Assembly: GCA_022750435.1 (NCBI GenBank)
Contig: JAKIVS010000002.1
Location: 124,001-188,000 of the forward strand
DNA length: 64,000 nt
Source: Thermoplasmata archaeon
Lineage (GTDB): Archaea; Thermoplasmatota; Thermoplasmata; Lutacidiplasmatales; UBA184
Direction of reading: 5' to 3'
In this document: piece after piece, positions 41,312 through 50,127 of the stretch
How the letters are laid out: every line of letters starts with the position of its first letter
How positions within the stretch are numbered: position 1 is the first letter of the stretch
Notes under the pieces: model-generated
What the model was told of the DNA's origin: nothing
What the model saw: the letters and a program-made list of their open reading frames with translations, nothing else
Databases searched by the model: none
Program-made: the position numbers and the translations under genes

Positions 41312-43150
41312 CTACCGGGAGAACGACGGTCCACTGGACCGGGCGGGGCTCGACGCCCCGGAAGCCGCCACGCGGGCCGGAGCCGCCCGCTTGGTCGCCA
41401 TCGGGAGGCGCGTGTCGACCGGCGGGTGCAGCGGGTCGGCGAAGCGTCCCCGCAGCCAGTGGCGCACGTCGGAGAGGTACATGTTGCCGTACGGGCACGC
41501 TCCGACGCAATCCCCGACGCCGCAGCACTTCGCACTCCGGAACTCTCCCTTCGCCCGGAAGTGCTGCGGCATGTCGATGAGGCCGACCGGGCACGCCTTC
41601 GCGCATTCCACGGTCGTGCACGCCTGGCAGACGGCGCGGTCCTTCACCTTGAGCTTGAAGAAACTGACCTTGGTGAACAGTTGGCTGAAGGAGCCCCAAT
41701 GGCAGAACCCCGTCGTGACGCAGTTGTAGTTCCCGACGTACGGGATCGACACGAACATCACGAACCAGAGCGCGCCGAAGTACAGCTCGAACGGGAGCAT
41801 GGCCGAGTCGAAGTCGTTGTTCTGGAACTCGACGCCCGGGAGCAGGTGCAGGTACGGGAGGAACGACGTGCCGAACAGGGAGACGAGCGCGAGGCCCGAG
41901 GCGACCGAGTAGGCGGTGGAGAAATTGCTGCCGAGGAAGATCTTGCCGATCCGGGAGGTCCGGTTGAACGACCGCATCTCGTGGATCGTCGCCGCCTGGT
42001 ACATGATGGCGGCCCCGCACATCACCGAGCAGAGCGCCCGGCGCCCGAACAGGACCGTCAGGATCCCGACGGAGAGGTACATCAGCAGGATCGCGCCGAA
42101 GAACGTCGGGGCGAACGGTCCACCGGTCCGGATCCCCATCCCCCAGCCGATCACGGGGATGTTGGCGAGCAGCGAGTTGCTCACGAGCGGGGTCTTCGTC
42201 CAGAAGCTCGGGATGTAGACGACCGCGACCGCGTAGACCCCGATCATGAGGCCCAGTCGGGCCTTCTGCTCGCGCTCGCGCGTCTCGCGGATCTTCAGGA
42301 CCACGAGGGAGCCCATCTCGGCTCCCATGAGGATGAGGAACCATGCGGACACCGTGGTGCCCGCGATGAACCAGAGGGCATCGAACAGGGCGTTCGGCAC
42401 CGCCATCGCGCCGACCCCGGTATAGGCGAGGAACGGGAACTGGGCGAGGTAGACCCGGCCGTAGATCGCGACGTCGAGCGCCGCGCCGAGGAACAGCTCC
42501 GCGAGGAAGATCGCGCAGAGCATCTGGAACGCCCAGAACGGCTTCATCAGCCAGGAGAACCGGTCGTTGTCCTCCAGGGCGGGAGGCCGCACGGCGACGG
42601 AGAGGAACACGAACGTCTCGGCGAGCGCCGCGAGGGCGACGACGAGCGGGCTCTGGAACACGACCCAGAGGAGGAGGCCGAAGCCCGCCAGGGTTCCCGC
42701 GGCCGCGAGCCGCACCATCAGGCGAGCGACCGGAACGTGGAGCTGCTTGTTCCGGTACATGAACAGCATCAGGAAGACGAACTGGGCCACGAGGACGAGG
42801 CTCGCGGCGAGCACGGCGGGAAGCGTCCAGGCCGGCGCGACGACGGCGGCGGCCGACAGGGCGACCACCGCGGGTGGGCAGAGGAGCAAGGTCCGCCACT
42901 CGCTGGCGAGGGTGCGGATCGACAGCAGCCACATCGCCCCCATGACGACGGCGAGGGGAGCGAGGAAGTACGGCGATCCCAGCGCAGCACCGGCCGCCTC
43001 GGACCCTCCGAGGGGGAGGGTGCCCGTCACGGTCCGGGCGACCCACGCGGCGAGGAAGGTCGCGCCCCCGACGAGGGCGAGGAAGAGAGGCGCCTCGAAG
43101 GTCGGACGGATCCGGGCAGCCTTCGACCGAAGGACCACCATCGTGGCCAC
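41312..43150 (-). CDS. Polyferredoxin-type membrane iron-sulfur protein
   Basis: A 612-aa membrane protein with about twelve TM helices and a C-terminal cytoplasmic ferredoxin domain. NYNCVTTGFCHWGSFSQLF with the following SFFKLKV resembles the NapH/NosR-type CxxxCP region (COG0348). CQACTTVECAKACP and CCGVGDCVGACP are two cluster-binding motifs, probably [4Fe-4S]. It may pass electrons between a quinone pool and ferredoxin-like partners. GTG 43150 is the first conventional start, but it cuts the first TM helix in half. In-frame sequence upstream to 43216 completes it (AVDAAAAATLVAGVALALVA), so the real start may be a CTG at 43216 or another non-AUG codon. Confidence 0.82.
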   Translation of the reverse strand: MATMVVLRSKAARIRPTFEAPLFLALVGGATFLAAWVARTVTGTLPLGGSEAAGAALGSPYFLAPLAVVMGAMWLLSIRTLASEWRTLLLCPPAVVALSAAAVVAPAWTLPAVLAASLVLVAQFVFLMLFMYRNKQLHVPVARLMVRLAAAGTLAGFGLLLWVVFQSPLVVALAALAETFVFLSVAVRPPALEDNDRFSWLMKPFWAFQMLCAIFLAELFLGAALDVAIYGRVYLAQFPFLAYTGVGAMAVPNALFDALWFIAGTTVSAWFLILMGAEMGSLVVLKIRETREREQKARLGLMIGVYAVAVVYIPSFWTKTPLVSNSLLANIPVIGWGMGIRTGGPFAPTFFGAILLMYLSVGILTVLFGRRALCSVMCGAAIMYQAATIHEMRSFNRTSRIGKIFLGSNFSTAYSVASGLALVSLFGTSFLPYLHLLPGVEFQNNDFDSAMLPFELYFGALWFVMFVSIPYVGNYNCVTTGFCHWGSFSQLFTKVSFFKLKVKDRAVCQACTTVECAKACPVGLIDMPQHFRAKGEFRSAKCCGVGDCVGACPYGNMYLSDVRHWLRGRFADPLHPPVDTRLPMATKRAAPARVAASGASSPARSSGPSFSR

Positions 43151-43283
43151 CAGAGCGAGCGCTACGCCGGCGACGAGGGTCGCCGCCGCCGCGGCGTCGA
43201 CCGCACTCGAGGGCAGCGTCTGGAGTCTCCCGACACGCCGGCGTGTCCGCCGGATCGATGTCGGGTAGAAATCGTCGGACGGC

Positions 43284-43293
43284 GTATAAATAC
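43284..43293 (-). promoter_or_regulatory. TATA box of the polyferredoxin gene
   Basis: GTATTTATAC on the minus strand is a near-palindromic, strong TATA box. It predicts transcription start near 43262, 45 bases before the CTG at 43216 and about 110 bases before GTG 43150. The same box read on the plus strand has no downstream gene. Confidence 0.7.
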
Positions 43294-43312
43294 GTAGTCG
43301 CCGGACCGGGGC

Positions 43313-44668
43313 TTAGGTGGGGCGGATATAGGGGCGGAGACCGCCCGCGACCGGACCCGGGTCGCCTCGGGGCCGGAGGTACGGCTCGTAGTTGCCGCCG
43401 TCCTTGTCCTTGTCGATGTCCGACGTGAGATGGATGCCGTGGTAGTTCAGCAGCTCGAGGATCTGGATGTCCGAGGTCGCCTGGGGTTGCGGCAACGGGA
43501 CGTACGCGAGGGCGGCCGTCGTGTTCGCGCCGTGCAGCGAGACCCAGAAAAAGAAGTACGCAAGCCAGTCGGCCGAGCTGTACGTGAGCGTCGGGCCGTA
43601 CGCCTCGCCGAGGTCGGCGTAGGTGATGAGGTAGGCGAACGTCGAGAGGGGATAGGCACCGGGCGCCGCAGAATCGAGGAGGGAGACCCCGGCCCAGCTC
43701 GCGTTGCCGACCGGAAGGCTGGTGTTCAAGGGCGCCGCGGCGGCCACGCTTCCAGGGTTGGGCCCGACATAACCGCCGGCTCCGTCGGGGAGCTCGGCCA
43801 TGGGAGCCGCCGCGCCCGTCGCCGCGGGCCAGGAGACGTAGCCAACCGCCCCGGACTGCGACGCCAGGGAGGCCAACAGCGCCGGCTCCGAGGACGCGGA
43901 GGATCCCACCGGCCACACCGGGTTCTGGCCCGCCGCGGTGGCGGAGTTCCACGACCCGTTCTGGCCGGCCAAGTACTCCGAGAACAGGCGCGTCGTTCCC
44001 CCGAGGTCGGTTTGGTGGAGGGGGTGAATCCCCACGCCCGCGGGTAGCGAGACCCCAGGATTGAGGGCGGCGATGGCCGGGTCGTTCCACTGGGTGACCG
44101 CGCCCAGGTAGACCGAGGCCAGCACGCCCCCGTCGAGATGGAGACCGCTCCCGACGCCGGGCACGTTGTAAACGACGGCCACCGCATCGAGGGCGACGGG
44201 CAAGGTCAGAACCGGGGCGGGCAGGGCCTTCCACTCGGTGGCGTTGAGCGGTACGTCGGTGGCGAGGTACTGGACCGTCCGATTCTCGAGCGCCCCGACG
44301 CCTCCGTGGAGGGCGGATGCGTTGAACGCGATCTGGTAGCAGCCGCTCGTGTGTCCGAGAGTCGTCGCCCAGGCGGAGACGATCGGGGTGACGGACGTCG
44401 GGCCGGTTCCCTCGAGGGTCAACGCGTTCGGGCACGGCGGTGGACCGCTTCCGGCGGCGGCCGCGAACCAGCCGGCGTACCACCCGAATCCGATGGCGGC
44501 GAGGACCAGGACGGCGATGATGGCCACCGCCTGCCAGATCTCCTTCGAGCCGGTGCGGGCGGGGAGGAGCGCCTCGAGCTCCTCGGCGGTCAGGTCGTCG
44601 TCGGCTGGCTCCGGCGACGGGACCGGGGCGGGGGAACTCTCCGAGGCCGCGGGAGTTTCGTCGGACAC
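43313..44668 (-). CDS. Membrane-anchored PstS-like substrate-binding protein
   Basis: A 451-aa protein with an acidic Pro/Ser/Glu-rich cytoplasmic N-terminus (1-45), one TM helix (about 48-70), then a periplasmic-binding fold of the phosphate type: LTLEGTGPTSVTPIVSAWA, VQYLATDVPLNATEW, YLGAVTQWNDPAIAALNPG and QTDLGGTTRLFSEYLAG. The last resembles the PstS S-GTT anion-binding loop. Phosphate or another oxyanion is the likely ligand. No PstC, PstA or PstB gene is nearby; the next gene is a membrane polyferredoxin. GTG 44668 fits a TATA box at 44698-44704; a TTG at 44677 lies too near the predicted transcript start. Confidence 0.8.
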   Translation of the reverse strand: MSDETPAASESSPAPVPSPEPADDDLTAEELEALLPARTGSKEIWQAVAIIAVLVLAAIGFGWYAGWFAAAAGSGPPPCPNALTLEGTGPTSVTPIVSAWATTLGHTSGCYQIAFNASALHGGVGALENRTVQYLATDVPLNATEWKALPAPVLTLPVALDAVAVVYNVPGVGSGLHLDGGVLASVYLGAVTQWNDPAIAALNPGVSLPAGVGIHPLHQTDLGGTTRLFSEYLAGQNGSWNSATAAGQNPVWPVGSSASSEPALLASLASQSGAVGYVSWPAATGAAAPMAELPDGAGGYVGPNPGSVAAAAPLNTSLPVGNASWAGVSLLDSAAPGAYPLSTFAYLITYADLGEAYGPTLTYSSADWLAYFFFWVSLHGANTTAALAYVPLPQPQATSDIQILELLNYHGIHLTSDIDKDKDGGNYEPYLRPRGDPGPVAGGLRPYIRPT

Positions 44669-44697
44669 GGGAGCCAAGCGTTCTAGCGAGGGGACCG

Positions 44698-44704
44698 TAC
44701 TAAA
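44698..44704 (-). promoter_or_regulatory. TATA box of the PstS-like gene
   Basis: GGTTTAGTAC on the minus strand, centred about 33 bases upstream of the GTG at 44668, supports that start. Confidence 0.55.
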
Positions 44705-44735
44705 CCCTCTCGGCGGAACGGCAGGTCCCCCGGTC

Positions 44736-45215
44736 TCAGGCCGGGAACCACTCCGCCACGTCGAACGTCCCGACCGCGCGGGCCCCGTGGGCCGTGCCGG
44801 AGGAGGCTCCCGCCTCCCCCCGTCGTCCCCGAAGGAACGCCCGGGTCTTCTCGCGGTGGCAGCGGTGGCAGAGCGTCTGCAGGTTCGCCGGGTCGAGGGG
44901 GGCCCCCCCGCGGGCGATCTCGACGATGTGGTCCACTTCGAGCTGCGGACGGCGATACCGCCGATGGCACGCCTGGCAGGTGAACCGGTCCCGGTGGAAC
45001 GCGTAGGTCCGGGCGGCGTCCCAGAAGTAGCCGCCCTGGAACCGCCATTGGCAGAGCCGGGAACAATAGGGAGTGCGGCGGGACTCGAGGGTCGCGTGGC
45101 AGGCGACGCAGCGGCGGGCGAGCCGGGCCTCGCGCTTGAGGCGGGTCCCTTCCGAGAACCACCGGGCCGAATCCCGGATCAGCCGGGACGGGCGGGTCGA
45201 CCGCAGGCTCACCAC
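44736..45215 (-). CDS. HNH-family endonuclease
   Basis: A 159-aa protein. A first zinc-binding pair CVACHATLE with YCSRLCQW lies at about residues 38-60. Next is a canonical HNH domain: CQACHRRYRRPQLEVDHIVE, GGAPLDPANLQTLCHRCHREK. It holds His, Asn and the two CxxC zinc pairs. Such solitary HNH proteins act as nicking or double-strand nucleases in defence, repair or mobile elements; the role here is unknown. GTG 45215 (or the adjacent GTG) lies about 30 bases after AAGATATTTC, a good TATA box, so the long upstream frame is rejected. Confidence 0.85.
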   Translation of the reverse strand: MVSLRSTRPSRLIRDSARWFSEGTRLKREARLARRCVACHATLESRRTPYCSRLCQWRFQGGYFWDAARTYAFHRDRFTCQACHRRYRRPQLEVDHIVEIARGGAPLDPANLQTLCHRCHREKTRAFLRGRRGEAGASSGTAHGARAVGTFDVAEWFPA

Positions 45216-45354
45216 CGCCGTGACTTCGTCCGGCGGTCGAAATATCTTGCCTTCCAGCGGACCCGGCGGGTCGCACCGACGGGAGGGGGTGGCCCGATGG
45301 GGCGGTGAGTCGGAGGCGAGGAGGTTTTCTTTCTGCCGGCCCGACGCGGGAGCG

Positions 45355-46317
45355 ATGTCGTTCCCGCTGGGGGAGTGGATCGATGCCCGGGAGCACCTCC
45401 CCCACAACCTGGGTTCGAGCGGAATGAAGGGCTCCCTCCGCTCCCTCGCCACGACGCTGCGCCATCTTCCGCCGTCCGACCCCGACCAACTTCGCCGGCG
45501 GCTGGCCCACGGCGTCGGGGTACCGGCCGACGCCCTCTTCCTGACCCACGGGGCCAGCGAAGGGAATGCCCTCGTGCTGCACCACCTCGCGCGCGAGCTC
45601 CGCGACGCGCTCGGCCGCCGGCCGCGGCTGCGCGTCGAACGGCCGGAGTATCCCCCCATCCCCGACACCGCCGTCCTCGCCGGGTTCGCCGTCGTCCCGG
45701 GGGACCGGACGGCCGACGCGGCGGCGCTCTCGGCCCCGAGGAACCCTCTCGGGACCCCCGTAGGACCCGGGGAGCTCCACGAGCTTGGCGACGGGATGCG
45801 GGCGCTGCTCGTGGACGAGACGTTCCGGGAGTTCCGGGACCGTCCCTCGGCGGCGGCTGCCCGGCGTCCCGGCCTCTGGACCACGGGAACGTTCACCAAG
45901 GCGTACGGAGCCGACGAGATCCGGGTCGGCTACGTCGTCGCCCCTCCGGAGGGGGTCGAATCGTTCGCCCGCTTCCACGGACTCGCGACGGACCGGGTGG
46001 CCGCCCACTCCGTCGCGGCCGCCCTCGCCATTCTCCGCGACCGGCGGACGATCCTCGCCGAGGTGCGCGGGATCTTTCGTGCGAACGAGCGCGCCCTCCG
46101 CGCCGCGTTCCCCGACCTCCCTCCCCTCGGTGCGCCCGTCTGGCTCGACCGTGGGGTCGACGGGGACCGTCTCGCCCGACGGGCCGAACGGGCGGGGGTG
46201 CTCGTGTCCCCGGGTTCGTTCTTCGGGGCTCCCCGGTCGGTGCGGATCACCCTCACGCGGCGGACGTTTCCCGCCGACCTCGCGGCGTACCTCGCCGTCC
46301 GGCGGACCCTGCGTTAG
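45355..46317 (+). CDS. HisC-like class I/II aminotransferase
   Basis: A 320-aa PLP enzyme of the compact HisC/CobD-like type. LPHNLGSSGMKGSLRSLA at the N-terminus, LTHGASEGNALVLHHLA, LVDETFREFRD and TTGTFTKAYGADEIRVGYVVAP with the PLP Lys near residue 186 are visible. The pattern of histidinol-phosphate or threonine-phosphate-related enzymes is present, but the N-terminus is short and the substrate unknown. ATG 45355 lies about 27 bases after a T-rich box (TTTTCTTT), so the frame to 45073 is rejected. The 3' end overlaps the next convergent gene by four bases (TTAG). Confidence 0.85.
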   Translation: MSFPLGEWIDAREHLPHNLGSSGMKGSLRSLATTLRHLPPSDPDQLRRRLAHGVGVPADALFLTHGASEGNALVLHHLARELRDALGRRPRLRVERPEYPPIPDTAVLAGFAVVPGDRTADAAALSAPRNPLGTPVGPGELHELGDGMRALLVDETFREFRDRPSAAAARRPGLWTTGTFTKAYGADEIRVGYVVAPPEGVESFARFHGLATDRVAAHSVAAALAILRDRRTILAEVRGIFRANERALRAAFPDLPPLGAPVWLDRGVDGDRLARRAERAGVLVSPGSFFGAPRSVRITLTRRTFPADLAAYLAVRRTLR

Positions 46318-46601
46318 GGCTCGAACGGGGGCGGACCGGAGTCCCGCAGGGCCGACGCGACGCCGCGACGGACGGACGCGAGTCGTTCCGCGGGGACGAC
46401 CTTCGACGGGGTCGGGGGCGCTCCCGCCCGCTCCTTCAGGAACGTCTGGGCGAACCGCAGGGCGCTCTCGCGGTCGACTTCGTGGACCATGAGGAATCCG
46501 CGGGCGAGTTCGGTGAGAACCGCGCGCGGCGGAATGACCTCGTCGAGCGGCAGCGTGGTCCACGCCTGCCGTCGACCGGGTACCGGTGGCGTTGAGGACA
46601 T
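46314..46601 (-). CDS. Small hypothetical protein, 95 aa
   Basis: A 95-aa soluble protein with a Pro-rich N-terminus, a hydrophobic/helical core (PRAVLTELARGFLMVHEVDRESALRFAQTF, seen in two parts) and a Pro-rich end. Codon use matches real genes. It shares stop-codon bases with the convergent aminotransferase. I recognise no family, and no partner is adjacent on its strand. Confidence 0.5.
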   Translation of the reverse strand: MSSTPPVPGRRQAWTTLPLDEVIPPRAVLTELARGFLMVHEVDRESALRFAQTFLKERAGAPPTPSKVVPAERLASVRRGVASALRDSGPPPFEP

Positions 46602-46711
46602 CCCGGCTCGTCGAGCGCCGGTTCCTCGCTTAAACCCGGGGGGTCCACTCGACCACGCTCCGCGTGGCGAGGGCCGCCAAGCCTTTTGGACCCGCCCGTG
46701 TTCGACCCCGC

Positions 46712-48106
46712 ATGCCGTCCACCAGCGAGAACGCAGCCTCCGCGGCGGCCGTCCCGCACGCCGGCCCGGCCCGACGCCGGGGCGTCCGGATCGTCACGCC
46801 GATCCCGGGCCCGAAGGCCCAGATGATCGTCGAGGGCGACGGCCGGTGGATCATGACGAGCACCAAGACCTCGCCCGTGGCGGCGGCGAGCGCTTCCGGG
46901 GTGTGGATCCAGGACGTCGACGGCAACCGGATCCTCGATTTCACGAGCGGCGTCGGGGTCGTGAACACCGGCCACTGCCACCCGGACGTCGTCCGCGCGA
47001 TCCAGAAGCAGGCGGGCGAACTGATGCACTTCGCCGGGACCGACTTCTACTACGAGAGCCAGGTCCGACTCGCCGAGCGCCTCGCGAAGCTGGCCCCCGG
47101 CGATCACCCGAAGAAGGTGTTCTACACCAACAGCGGGACCGAGAGCGTCGAGGCCGGTCTCAAGCTGGCCCGGTGGAACCGCGAGCGGCCGATCACGATC
47201 GGCCTGATCGGGGCGTTCCACGGCCGGTCGATGGGGGCGCTCACCATGACGGCGTCGAAAACGACGCAGCGCGCGCGCTTCCAGGCGTTCGCGGGCGGCG
47301 GCCACCACATCCCGGCCCCGAACTGCTTCCGGTGCCCGTACAAGCTCGAGTACCCGAGCTGCGACCTGTACTGCGCGAAGATCCTCAAGGAGCTCTACTT
47401 TGAGACGACGATCCCCCCCGACGACGTGGCCGCGTTCATCGCGGAGCCCGTCATGGGCGAGGGCGGCTACGTCGTCCCTCCGCCGGGATGGCACAAGGCG
47501 ATCAAGTCGATCTGCGACGAGCACGGGATTCTGTTCATCGACGACGAAGTTCAGGCCGGGATCGGACGGACAGGGAGATTCTTCGCCATCGAGCACCACG
47601 GCATCGTGCCGGACATCGTGACGGTCGCGAAGGCGCTCGGAAGCGGCCTCCCGATCGGCGCCATCATCGCCCGCAAGGACCTCGACTACCCGCACGCGGG
47701 CGCCCACTCGAACACGTTCGGGGGGAACCTCGTGGCCGTGGCCGGCGCCCTCGCCACGCTCGACGTCATCGAGCGGGAGAAGCTGATCGACAACGCCCGC
47801 GTCCAGGGCGCGCACCTGATGCAACGCCTCCGGGAACTGCAGAAGAAGCACGAGGAGATCGGCGACGTCCGCGGGCTTGGCCTGATGGTCGCGACCGAGT
47901 TCGTCGCGGGCGGCTCCGACCGCGCGCCGAACGTCGTCCTCCGGGAGCGCGTCGTCGAGGAATCGTACAAGCGCGGCCTCCTGCTCTTGCCGTGCGGCAA
48001 GTCCTCGATCCGGTACATTCCGCCCCTCGTGATCGACCGCGAGGAAATCGACGAGGGCGTCGAGATCCTCGACGAGGCGATCGCCGCCGCGCGGCGGCGG
48101 GGATGA
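46712..48106 (+). CDS. Class III aminotransferase / archaeal amino-acid racemase-like enzyme
   Basis: A 464-aa fold-type I PLP enzyme of the acetylornithine/GABA aminotransferase class. GVGVVNTGHCHPDVV, FYTNSGTESVEAGLKLAR, AFHGRSMGALTMTASK and LFIDDEVQAGIGRTG are visible, as is VAKALGSGLPIGA with the PLP Lys. The insertion CFRCPYKLEYPSCDLYC is typical of the archaeal subgroup that includes Pyrococcus omega-aminotransferases and broad-substrate amino-acid racemases, so either reaction is possible. ATG 46712 follows a CCTTTTGG box by about 27 bases. The stop overlaps the dehydrogenase start as ATGA. Confidence 0.9.
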   Translation: MPSTSENAASAAAVPHAGPARRRGVRIVTPIPGPKAQMIVEGDGRWIMTSTKTSPVAAASASGVWIQDVDGNRILDFTSGVGVVNTGHCHPDVVRAIQKQAGELMHFAGTDFYYESQVRLAERLAKLAPGDHPKKVFYTNSGTESVEAGLKLARWNRERPITIGLIGAFHGRSMGALTMTASKTTQRARFQAFAGGGHHIPAPNCFRCPYKLEYPSCDLYCAKILKELYFETTIPPDDVAAFIAEPVMGEGGYVVPPPGWHKAIKSICDEHGILFIDDEVQAGIGRTGRFFAIEHHGIVPDIVTVAKALGSGLPIGAIIARKDLDYPHAGAHSNTFGGNLVAVAGALATLDVIEREKLIDNARVQGAHLMQRLRELQKKHEEIGDVRGLGLMVATEFVAGGSDRAPNVVLRERVVEESYKRGLLLLPCGKSSIRYIPPLVIDREEIDEGVEILDEAIAAARRRG

Positions 48107-49143
48107 AGGTCGGTCGGCTCCAGGGCGGTTCGGTCGCCCTCGCCGAGGCACCCGACCCGGTCGCCTCGGCCGGAGAGGTCGTCGTCCGGCTCGCCGCGTG
48201 CGGCGTGTGCGGCACCGACCTCGAGAAGCTGCGGGGCCGCTACCAGAGCGCCGGCCGGATCGGCCACGAGCCGGTCGGCGTGGTCGACGCCGTCGGGAGC
48301 GGCGTTCCGGGCCTCCGCCCCGGCGACCGCGTGTTCGTCCACCACCACGTTCCGTGCTACACTTGCGAGGTCTGCCGGAAGGGCGACCTCACCTTCTGCC
48401 CGACCTACGCCTCGACGAACATCGACCCCGGCGGCTTCGCCGAGAAGTTCCGGGTTCCCGCCGAGAACGTCGCCCGCGGGGCGATCCTGCCGCTCGACCC
48501 GTCGGTCGGCTGGGAGGCGGGGACGCTCCTCGAACCGGCCGGCTGCGCCCTGACGGCGCTCGGTCGTGTCGGATTCCGGGCCGGCGATTCCGTGTTCGTG
48601 GTCGGCCTCGGCCCCGTCGGCATCCTGTACGGGGCGATCGCCCGCGCGCTCGGGGCCTCGTGGGTCGGCGGCGCGGAGATCGCTCCGTTGCGCCGCGCCG
48701 CCGCGATGAAGAGCGGCTTCGCCCTCGCGCTCGACCCCCGCGACGCGCCCGAGCTCGACCGGCAGGTGCAGGCCGCCACCGGCGGGCGTGGGGTCGACCT
48801 CTCGGTCGCGGCGACCGGAGCGCCGATGGCCCTCGCGCTCGCGGCCCGCCTTCCCCGCCGCGCCGGGACGATGAACGTCTTCGGACTCCCCGAGGCCGGC
48901 CGGAGCCTCGATGCGGACCTCCAGGAGCTGTACCTCCGCGGGACGAAGATCGTCCCCACGTACGCGACCACCGACCACGATATCCGGGCCGTCCACGCGA
49001 TGCTGGTCGCCGGTCGACTCGACTTCGCGGGGCTGGTGACGCACCGGGTCGCGCTCGACCGGCTCCCCGAGGCGTTCGACCTGGCCGGCCGCCCCGACAC
49101 GGCCGTCAAGGTCGCGGTCACCGGATCCGCCTTCGGCGGCTGA
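48103..49143 (+). CDS. Zinc-dependent medium-chain dehydrogenase
   Basis: A 346-aa MDR alcohol/polyol/threonine-type dehydrogenase. CGVCGTDLEKLRG and IGHEPVGVV bring the catalytic zinc ligands. HHHVPCYTCEVCRKGDLTFC gives the four structural-zinc cysteines, and VFVVGLGPVGILYGAIARA is the NAD loop. Its ATG overlaps the upstream aminotransferase stop, so both are translated from one mRNA, suggesting an amino-acid-derived alcohol or keto substrate. The exact substrate is not visible. Confidence 0.92.
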   Translation: MKVGRLQGGSVALAEAPDPVASAGEVVVRLAACGVCGTDLEKLRGRYQSAGRIGHEPVGVVDAVGSGVPGLRPGDRVFVHHHVPCYTCEVCRKGDLTFCPTYASTNIDPGGFAEKFRVPAENVARGAILPLDPSVGWEAGTLLEPAGCALTALGRVGFRAGDSVFVVGLGPVGILYGAIARALGASWVGGAEIAPLRRAAAMKSGFALALDPRDAPELDRQVQAATGGRGVDLSVAATGAPMALALAARLPRRAGTMNVFGLPEAGRSLDADLQELYLRGTKIVPTYATTDHDIRAVHAMLVAGRLDFAGLVTHRVALDRLPEAFDLAGRPDTAVKVAVTGSAFGG

Positions 49144-49147
49144 AGGC

Positions 49148-50104
49148 GTGACGGACTCCGAGACGTCTCCCGCGACGCCGCGCCGTCGTTGGACGGTGGG
49201 GGGACCGGAGGAGTCGGAGTCGATCCCGGCCGAGACCGCGACGTTCGTGCCCCGCACGGTCGTGGTCACGGGGGCGACCTCGGGGATCGGCGAGGCGACG
49301 GCGCACGCGCTCGCGCGACGGGTGGAGACGCTGGTCCTGGTCGGCCGGGACGCTGGGAAGCTCGGCGCGGTCGCCGCCGCCCTGAGCGCCGAGCACGGAG
49401 GGGCCAACGTTCGGACGCACGTGGCGGACCTCTCCCGGATGGTCGAAGTCCGTCGGCTCGCCGCCGAACTCCGGGCGAGCTATCCCAAGCTCGAGGTTCT
49501 CGTGAACAACGCCGGGACCTACTTCTCGCGGAACGAACGGACCCCGGAGGGGATTGAACGGACGTGGGCCCTGAACGTGCTCTCCCCGTTCCTCCTCACC
49601 CGGCTTCTCCGCCCGTCCCTCACCGCGGCCGCCCCCTCCCGGGTCGTCAACGTCGCCTCGGCAGCCCACAGCGGCGCCCGGCTCCGGTTCGACGACCTCG
49701 AGAACCAGCGGCGGTACTCGGGGTTCTCCACCTACGGCCGGTCCAAGCTCGCGCTGATCCTCCTGACCCACGCCTTCGCCGAACGGTGGGGCCCGGACCA
49801 CATCTCGGTCAACGCCCTCCATCCCGGCTTCGTCCGGACCCGGTTCGGCCAGGACAATCGGGGGGTGACGGCGGCGGTCATCCGGCTGGCCGTGCGATCG
49901 TTCGGGATCTCGCCCGAGCGGGGGGCCGAGACCTCGGTCTTCCTGGCCACGGCGCCACAGGTGGAGGGACGGACCGGCGAGTACTACGTCCGGTCGCGCG
50001 CCGTCCGTTCCTCGCGGGAGTCGTACGACGCCGCCTCCGGGCTCCGCCTCTGGGAACTCTGCTCCGCCCAGGTCGGGCTCCCGGCGTCCGAAGAAGGGCT
50101 TTAG
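49148..50104 (+). CDS. Short-chain dehydrogenase/reductase
   Basis: A 318-aa classical SDR of the retinol-dehydrogenase-like type. VVVTGATSGIGEATAHALA is the NAD(P) loop near residue 39, LEVLVNNAGTY the NNAG motif, RVVNVASAAHSG the catalytic Ser, and YGRSKLALILLTH the YxxxK pair. The 30-residue N-terminal extension is unusual but the frame looks coding. GTG start, four bases after the dehydrogenase stop, so it is the third gene of the aminotransferase operon. Confidence 0.9.
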   Translation: MTDSETSPATPRRRWTVGGPEESESIPAETATFVPRTVVVTGATSGIGEATAHALARRVETLVLVGRDAGKLGAVAAALSAEHGGANVRTHVADLSRMVEVRRLAAELRASYPKLEVLVNNAGTYFSRNERTPEGIERTWALNVLSPFLLTRLLRPSLTAAAPSRVVNVASAAHSGARLRFDDLENQRRYSGFSTYGRSKLALILLTHAFAERWGPDHISVNALHPGFVRTRFGQDNRGVTAAVIRLAVRSFGISPERGAETSVFLATAPQVEGRTGEYYVRSRAVRSSRESYDAASGLRLWELCSAQVGLPASEEGL

Positions 50105-50127
50105 GTCCCTCCGCCCTCGCGACACCG

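Noticed and set aside
43284-43293. TATA box read on the plus strand (TATAAATA).
   Set aside because: No plus-strand gene starts within 100 bases; the PstS-like gene occupies the other strand. The box serves the minus-strand polyferredoxin gene.
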